Shown: piece by piece, positions 55,201 through 64,000 of the stretch
Layout: each line of letters begins with the position of its first letter
How positions within the stretch are numbered: position 1 is the first letter of the stretch
NCBI GenBank assembly: GCA_012934845.2
Contig: WNNJ02003111.1
Span: 62,001 to 126,000, forward strand
DNA from: Pomphorhynchus laevis
Taxonomy: Eukaryota > Acanthocephala > Palaeacanthocephala > Echinorhynchida > Pomphorhynchidae
Length of the DNA stretch: 64,000 nucleotides
Direction: 5' to 3'
Made by a program: the position numbers and the translations under genes
The notes under the pieces: generated by a model
Told to the model about the DNA's origin: nothing
Seen by the model: the letters and a program-made list of their open reading frames with translations, nothing else
Databases searched by the model: none

Positions 55201-55895
55201 TAACAATTTATAAAAAACGTATTCTTTTCGGAATCCTGTGAGAAATTCAGTGCCCTCGTAACCAACGGATACGCATTTGTGCATATAAAGAATTACTAGA
55301 AGGTCCACACACGCAACAAGCCAGACAAACGCTTTATGCACCTGAGTTTTGTTTAGCATCGTGAGGAATTGCTAGTGTCTTTATAGTTATCACAAAAGCA
55401 GTCGAAACGTACCCTAACCACTTCATCCGACTGACGATGACTGCTGGGTGGTTAGGAACGTCTCGGAGTGATACATTAGACTGATGGAGCTGATGATCGA
55501 AGTCCAGTTATTTAGCAGCAAATATGGATTAAAAATCAATCGTAGCCAGCTTTGGCTACTGGACCACAGTTTAAAGCGATTTTTTCGCAATAACAATTTA
55601 TAAAATGACGCATTCCTTCAGGAATCCTGTGAGAAATTCAGTGCCCTCGTAATCAACGGATACGCATTTGTGCCTTATATAAAGAATAACTAGAAGGTCT
55701 ACACACGCAACAAGCCAGTAAAAACGTGTTATGCACCTGAGCTTCGTCTAGCATCGTAACGAATTGCTAGTGTCTTTACAGTTATCACAAAAGCGGTCGA
55801 AACGCACCCTAACCACTTCATCCGACTGACGATGACAGCTGAGTGGTTAGGAGCGTGTCGGAGTGATACATTAGATGATACATTAGAAGCAATGC
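55198..55895 (+). repeat. Family C ribozyme-like repeat, direct dimer
   Basis: Units at 55198 and about 55587 (period near 388 bp) share AACAATTTATAAAA, GGATACGCATTTGTG, AGAAGGTC(C/T)ACACACGC and GTCGAAACG. In unit 1, CCTAACCAC (55413-55421) pairs perfectly with GTGGTTAGG (55448-55456) after GAAAC, followed by ACGTC, the stem III plus cleavage-site layout of a hammerhead. The upstream box reads GUGAGGA, so the 5' half is degenerate. Confidence 0.7.
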
Positions 55896-55904
55896 ACATG
55901 CTAC

Positions 55905-56115
55905 AACGCTAGCAAATTCCTGGAGATGCATTTCAAATATATCAAAAGGCAGCCGAAACGACTGATGGTAGTTCACCCTACTGATTAGTGCTATCGACTA
56001 CTATCAGCTCTTCTTAGAGTGATAAGGAAGTCTGCTCTGCATGAAATTGAACTCCAGTTTCTGGCAACATCTACAATTATGAAACTGAAGCCTTTTAGCT
56101 CACGGAGCACAGTTT
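55905..56115 (+). repeat. Family B ribozyme-like repeat, copy 3
   Basis: About 85% like 23001-23225. Its 5' box reads CUGGAGA, closer to CUGANGA than the intron copies. GCCGAAACGACTGATGGTAG is intact, but the 3' strand of stem III and the GUC are worn. It ends with CTCACGGAGCACAGTTT. Confidence 0.7.
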
Positions 56116-56214
56116 TTCACAATCCGATTTAAAATTATATATATACTTTAATATTTATAGGTACCGAATAGAAAAAATGGTATTTTATTTAAAGCTTACT
56201 TTTTTAGTCTTGCA

Positions 56215-56237
56215 TTTCGCTCACTGAGCTTCTTCAA
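56215..56237 (-). other. Hammerhead-like core
   Basis: Minus strand: UUGAAGA, stem GCUC-AGU-GAGC, GAAA. One change from the CUGANGA box. Stem III is not evident downstream. Confidence 0.35.
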
Positions 56238-56424
56238 AAAACTGTAACTCTGAAAAAGCTATAAAATTCAGTTCGTTCAATTCGGCTCCTATAAATATTT
56301 GATTCCTTGCAATTAATATTCGGTTCCTAACAATAATATTTGGTTCCTAAGATTCTATGAAATCTATAGATCTTGAAACACCGCTTTAAACACAACCGAC
56401 ATATATATACTGCTAAATATCTGG

Positions 56425-56755
56425 ACTTCGATCATCAGCTCCATCAGTCTAATGTATCACGCCGGGACGTTCCTAACCACCCAGCAGTCATCGTCGGTCG
56501 GATAAAGTGGCTAGGATGCGTTTCGACTGCTTTTGTGATAACTCTAAAGACATCAGCAATTCCTCACGATGCTAGATGAAACTAAGATGCATAACGCGTT
56601 TTTACTGGCTTGTTACGTATGTGAACCTTCTAGTTATTCTTTATATGCACAAATGCGTATCCGTTGGTTACGACGTCACTGAATTGCTCACAGGATTCCG
56701 AAAGGAATACGTTATTTATAAATTATTATTGCGAAAACTCGCTTGAAATTGTGGT
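56425..56755 (-). repeat. Family C ribozyme-like repeat, inverted copy
   Basis: The reverse complement matches the dimer at 55198-55895 from GTATTCCTTTCGGAATCC to GAACGTCCCGGCGTGATAC. With the direct copies it forms an inverted arrangement around the family B copy. Confidence 0.8.
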
Positions 56756-57064
56756 TCATGAGCAAAAACTGGCTACAATTGATTATATGCAGTGTAATAT
56801 CCTATATTATAATATTATATCAGAATTTTTATATTACGAATGAGAACTGCCTCCATTTTCTTTAAAATTCGTATTAATTTGGATTCTACAATTATATATG
56901 TATATGATTAGTTTGACAACCGACATATATATAAACAAGAAAGGAAACACCGTCGCCTGGGATCTTCAGAAGATCAATAAATAAATTAGAGATGTGATTC
57001 AACCAGGACTGTCTATTACACCTATCTGTCTTTTTCTATAAATTGAGAATTTCATGCTTAATCA

Positions 57065-57113
57065 CTGCAAGACGGCATACCGTTTCGGCTTTGAGAAGCA
57101 TCATCAGCTGCAG
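57065..57113 (-). ncRNA. Hammerhead ribozyme, copy 1
   Basis: Read on the minus strand: CUGCAG (57113-57108) forms stem I with UUGCAG (57070-57065). CUGAUGA (57107-57101) is followed by U and stem II GCUU-CUCA-AAGC. C-GAAA (57086-57083) leads to stem III ACGG-UAUG-CCGU, and GUC (57073-57071) is the cleavage triplet. All conserved core bases are present; the first stem II pair is U-C rather than G-C. The topology is an open stem I, as in type I hammerheads. Confidence 0.82.
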
Positions 57114-57429
57114 CACATACAATGAATACACATGAAAAACATACTATATATATTAAAGAAGAAAGAATTCGCTATATGCTTATTGCATGACGTAGCTTGC
57201 TCTTTTGAAGTCAATGCAATGCAGTGAATTCTTTTCAGTGTAATAGACATCAGCGAGATCACTAAATGACCAATATAATAAATTACAAAGGAAATAGCAC
57301 CGCAGCCTGGGATTCACGTTTATGCCTCCTCACCAGAAAAACAGTGATAACCTCTTCCTAGTGTTTAAGGATGGTCCGCACAGCAATTCGATCTGGTAAA
57401 GAGCGTAAGCCTCAGTCAATTAAGCAAAG

Positions 57430-57640
57430 TGTCGGAAACGCCTTTATTCACAATGTCACACAGGCAACCGAAACGACCAGTGTGTACCTCATTCTACTGA
57501 TAAGTGTTGCCGGGTACTCATCATTTCGATGCTAAAGAGGTCGTCTAGAAGTGACATGGTGATTGAAACTCGTGAATCGAAGTCCAGTCTATCAAGCAAC
57601 ATCATTTAGTATAAATGCCGTATTTCGTAAGAAATTCTGG
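57430..57640 (+). repeat. Family D ribozyme-like repeat
   Basis: GAAAC (57470-57474) with ACGACC pairing GGTCGT, then GTC (57543-57545) and TAGAAGTGACA, then ATCGAAGTCCAGTCTATC and AAGCAACATC as in families B and C. The 5' box is UCGGAAA. The repeat sits inside the family A array. Confidence 0.65.
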
Positions 57641-57976
57641 ACCGTTGTTTACTCAGCACATATGTGCACTATTATATATATTTATATATATTTATATATT
57701 TATATACTATATATAGATTAAAGCAGAAGGAATTCACTATATGCTAATTGCATGACGTAGCTTTCGTTTTCGAAGTCAATACAATGCAGTGAATTCTTTT
57801 CAATGTAATAGACATCAGCGGGATCATTAATTGATCAATAAAATAAACAAGAAAAGAAGTACCGTCGCCTGGGATCTTCAGAAGATCAATAAATAAATTA
57901 AAGATGTGATTCTACCAGGACTGTCTATTACATCTATCTGCGTCTTTCTATATATGGAGAATTTCATGCTTCATCA

Positions 57977-58025
57977 CTGCAAGACGGCATACCGTTTCGG
58001 CTTTGAGAATCCTCATCATTTGCAG
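57977..58025 (-). ncRNA. Hammerhead ribozyme, copy 2 (core change)
   Basis: Same 49-nt length and layout: stem I CUGCAA/UUGCAG, box AUGAUGA (first C is A), stem II with G-C closing pair, CUCA loop, CGAAAC, stem III ACGG-UAUG-CCGU and GUC. The C-to-A change in the first core position should weaken or abolish cleavage. Stems and loop sizes equal those of copy 1. Confidence 0.75.
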
Positions 58026-58240
58026 CACATACAATGAATCTACATGAAAAACATACAATATATAGATTAAAGCAGAAAGAATTCACTATATGCTAATTGC
58101 ATGACGTTTTTTTCGCTTTCGAAGTCAATACAATGCAGTGAATTCTTTTCAGTGTAATAGACATCAGCGGGATCATTAATTGATCAATAAAATAAACAAG
58201 AAAGAGAGCACCGCCGCATGGGGTCTTCAGACCCCATGGG

Positions 58241-59104
58241 GGTCTTTGCATACCATTATATATTCCATACATGTAACAAAATAACAATGACGAGTAAAGT
58301 CTAAATTATAAAGATGTAGCCATCTTGATGTAGTGAAATAATATCAGGCGGTATGACCTTTAATATTTTAATATTAATATTTTGAACCAAAAGCGTTTTG
58401 GTTCAATATCGTATTATTTCTTTTTCTTTTTAATTTTGCAACAGGATCTCTAAAACACTAATTTATTTAATTGAATTTATTTTAGCAGAAAAAATACTTT
58501 TTTATTTTTGATGATAACGATTTTTGTTTGAAACAATGCCAGCAGCAGCTACCGAAATATAATATAAAATAGTGTTTATTAATCTTGCTCCGAAATTTTA
58601 AATAAAAAATTGATCAACATCAGTTATTTTTAGAAAACTCACAACATAATATCTTTTCAATTTATCGTTAATTTCTTTCGTGTTGCTGCATTTATCACTG
58701 CAATAAAAAATATATAACATTTTATGAGTCACTATCTATAGTTGTTCATTGTTGGTGCAAAGCATGTATTATTTATATGAAATACTAAATAACCCTATAA
58801 GTTAGTCAAAGTTGCTCAGCGTTCCCCACCTAAATAAAAATATTTCCCAAATTAAAGAAAAATAATATTATTTTCAGTAAATTATAAATAAAAATGTAAA
58901 AATATCTTAATTTGAAGTCAAAAAGAATAATTTTGATATATTTTATAAATCCATTAAACACATTGTTAATTTTGTATTTTATAAATTAAAGATTGTTGTT
59001 TAAGTATTTTTATAAAAATAAACTTAGTAAGCGCTACATTTCGAAATTTAATTTAATATATAAATAAATTTATTAAAAATAAATATATTTTATAAATATA
59101 TTCA
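58241..59104. other. AT-rich intergenic stretch
   Basis: No gene, repeat family or RNA motif is recognised. Confidence 0.5.
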
Positions 59105-59286
59105 GGTAAATGTTGTAACAAGGTAAACAGCAATGTATATTTTTTATTATGCAAAAGTTTCAGTCTCGCACTGAGCCCTTCGTCAGTCTTGTAGTACTGC
59201 AGCACTGACGAAATACACTGTGAGAAACAGAAACGTTTGCATGATAAAAAATATACATTGCTTTATATCTTGTTACAACATTTACC
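59105..59286. repeat. Fold-back element with hammerhead-like boxes in both arms
   Basis: Arms GGTAAATGTTGTAACAAG...GTCAGT and their inverse flank about 15 nt. Minus strand, left arm: CUGACGA (59186-59180), an 18-nt pairing segment and GAAAC (59161-59157). Plus strand, right arm: CUGACGA (59205-59211) and GAAAC (59230-59234). Both boxes point outward. Confidence 0.85.
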
Positions 59287-60033
59287 TAAAAATATTAGTA
59301 TTAGTTGAGTCTTAAAATGACCCCATATCGTGGTTCAGCAACGATCAATTAAGATATATATCAACTTGTTGTTCAGCAAACTGCTTTCTTGGTTCATTTA
59401 AAGACGCTTAAATACACTGTGTTATAGCTTATCAAACGGAAAAATTATTCCGGTTTGATAATAATATAATTTTAATATATAGTATTTAATTATATATAAA
59501 TTGATTTTATATAGCGTAAGCTATGAAAATTTAATAACTTCACTACATTTAGCAAAATTTCTAAAGCAGAAAATCTGTTTCGTATCGTGAAGCTTCCGCA
59601 AAATCGGGTTTTAATATTTGTTCATATTTCAGATCGCTTTAGTCTTTTAAACAATATATTTTTAAAAAGTTCAAGTATAATATAAATACTTATTTCCCTC
59701 GTATGTTTAAATATGTATTGTATACTGTCTAAATTATCTTTTGAGATTATCAATTTAGGATGTAAAAATAACGTATATAACGCATCTCTTTGAAAGTACA
59801 AATTAACTTATTGGGCAGTATATTGAAAGTAGATAAGTAACGTATGTATCGCTGGCCCTGAAATACAAAATATTTTCATATAACCTATTAGATTGGCTCT
59901 AAGCAAATTAGTTCTGTTGCTCGTGATCATTCGGTCCTTTAAATGCATATTCAATATGCAGCAAATTTTGTATTTAATTATATCCAGAACATTATCTTTT
60001 ACTTTTTGTTTTTATCACTTTCATTAAAGCAAC
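59287..60033. other. AT-rich intergenic stretch
   Basis: Nothing recognised. The end leads into the copy I ORF1 region; its 5' UTR may be here but shows no clear match. Confidence 0.45.
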
Positions 60034-61160
60034 ATATTGGGCAAAAATCTGCAATCAAACAAAATCATGATTTTGTTACTCTCGAAATTGGTTGTGACTC
60101 AGCGGATTGTGAAATATGGACAATTGTGAATGTCCCTGAGTCTTAGAGAAGTAAAATTAAAACGACGCCGTTATTATGTGGTTTCTGCACGGCTGCTAAA
60201 TTAGCATTACTATTCAACTCAAAGGATCGGCAAATCAGTGCATCTATATCGAAAAATGTGATTGAACCTATATTGGCGCCTTCAATACAAAACAATCAGT
60301 CTCGTGATTTGTCTGCGGAATTGGATGCACCCGCTTGTGTCTGTTTGAATACAGTTGTACCTACGCTCTCCCGTTGTAGTAATGAATGCGATGGTGTTGA
60401 TGACTGTCGATCTTAAACAATTGAAAACGACAAGACGCGATATTTTTTGCTGGATATTACACCTTAATGCGTTTCTTTTGAAGAGAAACGCATTGAGCTG
60501 TACTTACGTACAACTGAACGTAGGTACAAACGGGAGAGCATGTACCTACGCTCTCCCGTTGTTTCCGCAAACTGTCGCACAAGCACCTATCAACATCCAA
60601 CACGTCCACTCAAACTACCCCGTCGTTTCCAATGCTCTTTCTTCACCCACCGACCCTGCCACCATATACATTTCCTATCCCATGTCATCATCACTCCGCG
60701 ACACCCCGTCCCTCCTATCTCTTTTCTCAATAATCTACATCCATCAATCAAAATCACCTCCACCAACCTCCACGATCTTTCCACTAATAACCTTTCCTCA
60801 CATCGCCTACCACCTCTTTATTATCATTATCCTCTATGTATCACGTAATCAAACCAACTATCTCCAAATCCACAACTGCCAGCTATCCTATCGTGATCTC
60901 ACCAACTCAGTCACTCGTATTCCTTTACGGAAACGCTTTCCTTCTCGCGATCGTTGCGTCATCTTCACTAATATAAATCATTCTACCTCCTTATCTTCTC
61001 AAACACGTCTCAACCACGATGTTTCCGCCTTCAGATACATCCTCTCGTATATTGTTTCTGCGGATAAACCATCCTTTTTCAACGACATCTTTCCTGTCGC
61101 ATTCATCCGCCCAAACAAATCTTTTCAATCTAATCCTTCTCAAACTCTTTCCTGAAAATT
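60034..61160 (+). pseudogene. LINE copy I ORF1, broken
   Basis: It begins at text equivalent to MGRKK with TTG in place of ATG (IGQKSAIKQ). The zinc cluster CDSADCEIW...LLCGFC corresponds to CSNNDCHTW...YCGYC in copy B. Downstream come PSIKITSTNLH-like text and RNA-binding-like blocks (IPLRKRFPSRDRCVIFTNI). It is interrupted by the insertion at 60357-60562 and several stops. Confidence 0.75.
60357..60562. repeat. Insertion bounded by 22-bp direct repeats
   Basis: GTACCTACGCTCTCCCGTTG occurs at 60357 and 60541. Just before the second copy its inverse (AACGGGAGAGC) forms a hairpin with it. The interior has a second hairpin, AATGCGTTTCT / AGAAACGCATT (60466-60494). It looks like a small insertion with duplicated target in the LINE ORF1. 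Confidence 0.75.
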
Positions 61161-61379
61161 GTTTTCAAGCATCGCTCTCACGCGTCTTCTGTCCTCTCTC
61201 AACGATTTAAACTCATGTTCTCTTCAATCACTAATTTTCCCCGATCCCACACCTTCTGAAATCGCTCAACTCTCTTCTGCCTGCATCGAAAAATCGCGAA
61301 AAAAAGGGCGATACATTTCTCTCCATCCGAAACATAGACGGAAATTTTCAAGTTGTCTACACCCTGCTCAAAATTCGAT

Positions 61380-64000
61380 GGGGCTCCATTTCCCTTATGT
61401 GTCTTCCCCGCTAGACCATTTCACCAATACACACGGTTTCCGCCTCGGTCTCTTCAACACTAGATCTATCCTCGATAAATCCGATCTTATTCTCAACCTA
61501 TTCACAACGCAATCCATCGATCTATTTTGCCTCACTGGATCCTGGCATCAAATACGGACGACATCTCCATTCGCCGTCTGCTCTATGCCGCTTACTCACT
61601 ATTCGAATCCGCCCGCCCCCTCAGCTCATCCCCTTCTTAATTCTCTCATCATAGTGTCATTGTCGCATTTCCCCGTCACCCCGCGTCTCTTCACAAAATA
61701 ACTCCTCTTTTCAGTCCTTGATCTTTTGGATTGCTTACTTGTCGTTATTCTAGCCCGATCACTCTGAATTTCGTAGTTGTATACTGTCCTGGTCCACCAG
61801 CTCTTACCGAACTCGCTGACCTCCTTTCTCATTGTTCTTTGTCCTCAATCCCATCACTTGTTCGAGGCGACTTCAACATCCGCCTTGGCCGCCCCTCTTC
61901 CACCGATTCCATCCGGTTCATCAACATTCTATTCAACTACAATTACAAAATCATATCCACTGCCCCTGTGCATATGCTTGGCGGAGCACTCGACATCATC
62001 GCTGTCCCCGATCGTTTTGCTGTCTACACCTCACTGTCCATCTCTGATCCTGGTCTATCCAATCACTTTCTCGTCATCCTTGATCTCACTCACAACCACA
62101 CCCCTCCTCACACACCTACAATCCTACGTCGCTCTTGAAAAATCTTGGCCTCTCCCTTATCCGCTCTGCCTTACTCAAATCATCTCTATCCTATCCTACA
62201 ATAACATATTCCTCTCCTCACGATCTCGCGTCTCTTTTCGACTCTGAACTCACATCCACTTTCGAACTTCTATTGCCGTTCAACCCTCACACACCGTCAC
62301 TTGCACCTTGCCTCATGGTTTGACATCCAATGCCTACTGTCAAAGCGTCGACTTCGTCATGCTTTTCGAGTTTATAACCGCTCTCTCAGACGTGATATCC
62401 GCTCGCTCACTCCGTCTCTCCGTGATTCCTATATTGCTTTTCGCCTGTCTCATCTCCATCTACTACGTACCAAATGCAACTCCTTCTGGCAGCATAAAAT
62501 CAACACTTCATTAAACTTTAAGTATCTCTGGCATACTTATAACTGAATCCTTTCTTGCTCCTATACGTCTTGCCACATCAATCTCCATGATTATTCGTCA
62601 TTTTCTCAGACCAACGTATCCACGCTGCTCTCTAACAATCACGCCTCCATCCATCTCACTGCTACTCCCCTCGCCTCATCCTTCAAGAACTCTTTCAACT
62701 CCTCCTTGTATCACCTGCCGAAATATTATCTGTCCTTATGTCCTTGCCTAGCAAAACCTCACCTGCCGATATCCTGCCCCGATCCCATACTTATATTTTA
62801 TATGCTCATCGATATCCCCTTTCCTCACCACCTTGTTTAAATCGACCATCTGCAGTCGTATCTTTCCTTCACACTGGAAATCCGCCATTGTTCGTATCCT
62901 CCTTAAGAAACAATCGCTCGACCACTCACTTCCTTCTAGCTATCGCCCCATTTCACTCATCCCTACTCTTTCCAAGCTCTTAGAGCGCCTTATCTTAATA
63001 CAGATCAACATTTATATCTCTTCATCCAATATGCACCCTCCTTTCCAATATGCTTTCCGCTATAATCACACAATAGAAATGGCCTGCATGAAACTTTACA
63101 ACAACCTACTCATTTCTTGTGACATGGCTATATATAATGTTCTCATCTCTCTCGACCTCTCCTTCGCCTTCGACATCTACGACCACTCCATCCTCATTTC
63201 TCGCCTTTGTTATGATTTGCTAACATTTGCAAACCATGCTCCTCCGTAGCATGGTTTGCCTCATATCTATCCGACTGTTCTTTTCAAGTCTGTTCAAATT
63301 TAATGATCCTCTCCTCCCATCCCTATTTTATGCGGGGTTCCACAAGGTCAAGTCCAAGGACCTATGTTTTTCTCTTTTTACTTGGCGATCTCTCACCGTT
63401 TATCAAACCTTACTCCTTCACCGTTATGTAATACGCCGATGTCATCCTCATATATGTGCTCATGCACCCGCCCATCGCATACACGATATCGCAATTTCTG
63501 CCTCCAACTCTCTTTCTTCTATCAACAAACGTATCTTCTATCTTTATCTCGTTCTAAACCCAGACAAGTCTAAAATAATGTGGATCCTCCCCCGTAAACC
63601 TAACATATCTCCTACCTGTATCTTTTGCCTCAACAATCATATATATAGTCTACAATCTCACTTTCTTATGATTCCATTTCGATGATCACCTCTCCTTTAA
63701 ACTCTTTGTTTGTGACAAGGTCTGCTCGTCTAATTTAGTTCTCCGTGGCATCCACCGTATCCGCCCCGTTATCGACTTCCATTCCTGTATGTATCTTCTT
63801 TCATCGTTTCTTTTTCCCGAAATCTATTACTGACTCAACTTTTTCGCCAATTCTCTGAAATTCATCATCCTACCCCTACAACGCATTATCAACTTCGCCG
63901 TTTGAGTGGTCCTACCTCTCCGTCGCTTTGACCACACATCCACATATCTTCCTCAACTCTGCTGGTCCACCATCCACATCCGCATACAACTCGGCCTTCT
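61380..64000 (+). pseudogene. LINE copy I ORF2, broken and cut by window end
   Basis: Endonuclease blocks: GFRLGLFNTRSILDK, LFCLTGSWH (family LTESW), VRGDFNIRLGRPSS, THILGG-like [21 protein letters not shown]. Then the linker [13 protein letters not shown], and RT with [33 protein letters not shown] and a YADV-like box. The catalytic Glu of TESW is Gly, and frames change often. The thumb is cut at base 64000. Confidence 0.82.

Larger units (their letters stand above)
56930..58240 (-). repeat. Family A array: tandem hammerhead-bearing repeat
   Basis: One complete unit runs from about 57716 to 58064 (349 bp), with partial units on both sides (56930-57330 and 58065-58240). Each has CCTGGGATCTTCAGAAGATC, the ribozyme, an AATTCACT...AGTGAATT inverted pair and TAATAGACATCAGCG. 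The array is interrupted at about 57330-57700 by a family D repeat and TA-rich DNA. A perfect palindrome CATGGGGTCT / AGACCCCATG is at the right end. Confidence 0.82.
60034..64000 (+). mobile_element. L2-like LINE copy I, old, runs off right edge
   Basis: ORF1 then ORF2 in order, with many small differences from copies A-E. A 184-bp insertion near its start is bounded by a direct repeat. The RT thumb is cut by the window end. Confidence 0.88.

Noticed and set aside
55009-55359. 116-codon minus-strand ORF
   Set aside because: Runs antisense through the retroelement tail and family C repeat, with no recognisable motif.

Overview
The window is an invertebrate nuclear genome segment, most likely arthropod. 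It holds one host gene with spliceosomal introns of about 46-52 nt, an AT-rich background, and a dense load of non-LTR retrotransposons (LINEs), Penelope-like element (PLE) remnants and ribozyme-like repeats. There are no operons, no prokaryotic signals and no tRNA or rRNA genes that I could see.

Host gene. The only confident host gene is atlastin, the ER-fusing dynamin-type GTPase, on the + strand. Nine coding exons from 21672 to 41221 give a 519-residue protein. Intron 2 (about 8.8 kb) and intron 3 (about 5.6 kb) are swollen by repeats; five of the other six are about 46-52 nt to 0.5 kb, and intron 8 is 2.8 kb.

Layout. 1-3640: minus-strand CR1/Jockey-group LINE fossils. 3745-21463: several copies of one young L2/CR1-group LINE family. 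Copy A (+) has a 13-bp minisatellite in its 5' UTR. Copy D (-) is internally deleted and nested in an older LINE. Copies E (-) and B (+) are full length (about 4.5 kb) and form a large inverted pair around a palindromic spacer. Atlastin starts about 200 bp after copy B. Its intron 2 contains a tandem ribozyme-like repeat, a (TA)n tract, a fold-back element and two joined LINE copies (G, then C). Introns 3 and 8 contain AT-rich duplicated blocks and PLE pieces. 42570-46934: decayed LINE and head-to-head PLE fragments. 47285-54285: two same-strand copies of a third LINE family, with CCHC ORF1. 54290-55200: the tail of a further retroelement with a restriction-like endonuclease signature. 55198-58240: a cluster of ribozyme-bearing repeats. 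59105-59286: a fold-back element. 60034-64000: an older L2-like copy running off the right edge.

Most interesting content. Two 49-nt segments on the minus strand (57065-57113 and 57977-58025) fit the hammerhead ribozyme fold: stem I, a CUGAUGA-type box, stem II, GAAAC, stem III and a GUC cleavage triplet. They lie in repeats arrayed with a 349-bp period, as in retrozymes or PLE terminal repeats. Related families elsewhere (23.0-23.5 kb, 55.2-56.7 kb, 57.4 kb) keep the GAAAC / stem III / GUC half. CUGANGA-stem-GAAA cores also occur just downstream of a PLE endonuclease fragment in atlastin intron 8 and in fold-back elements. All assignments rest on reading by eye; no database search was run.
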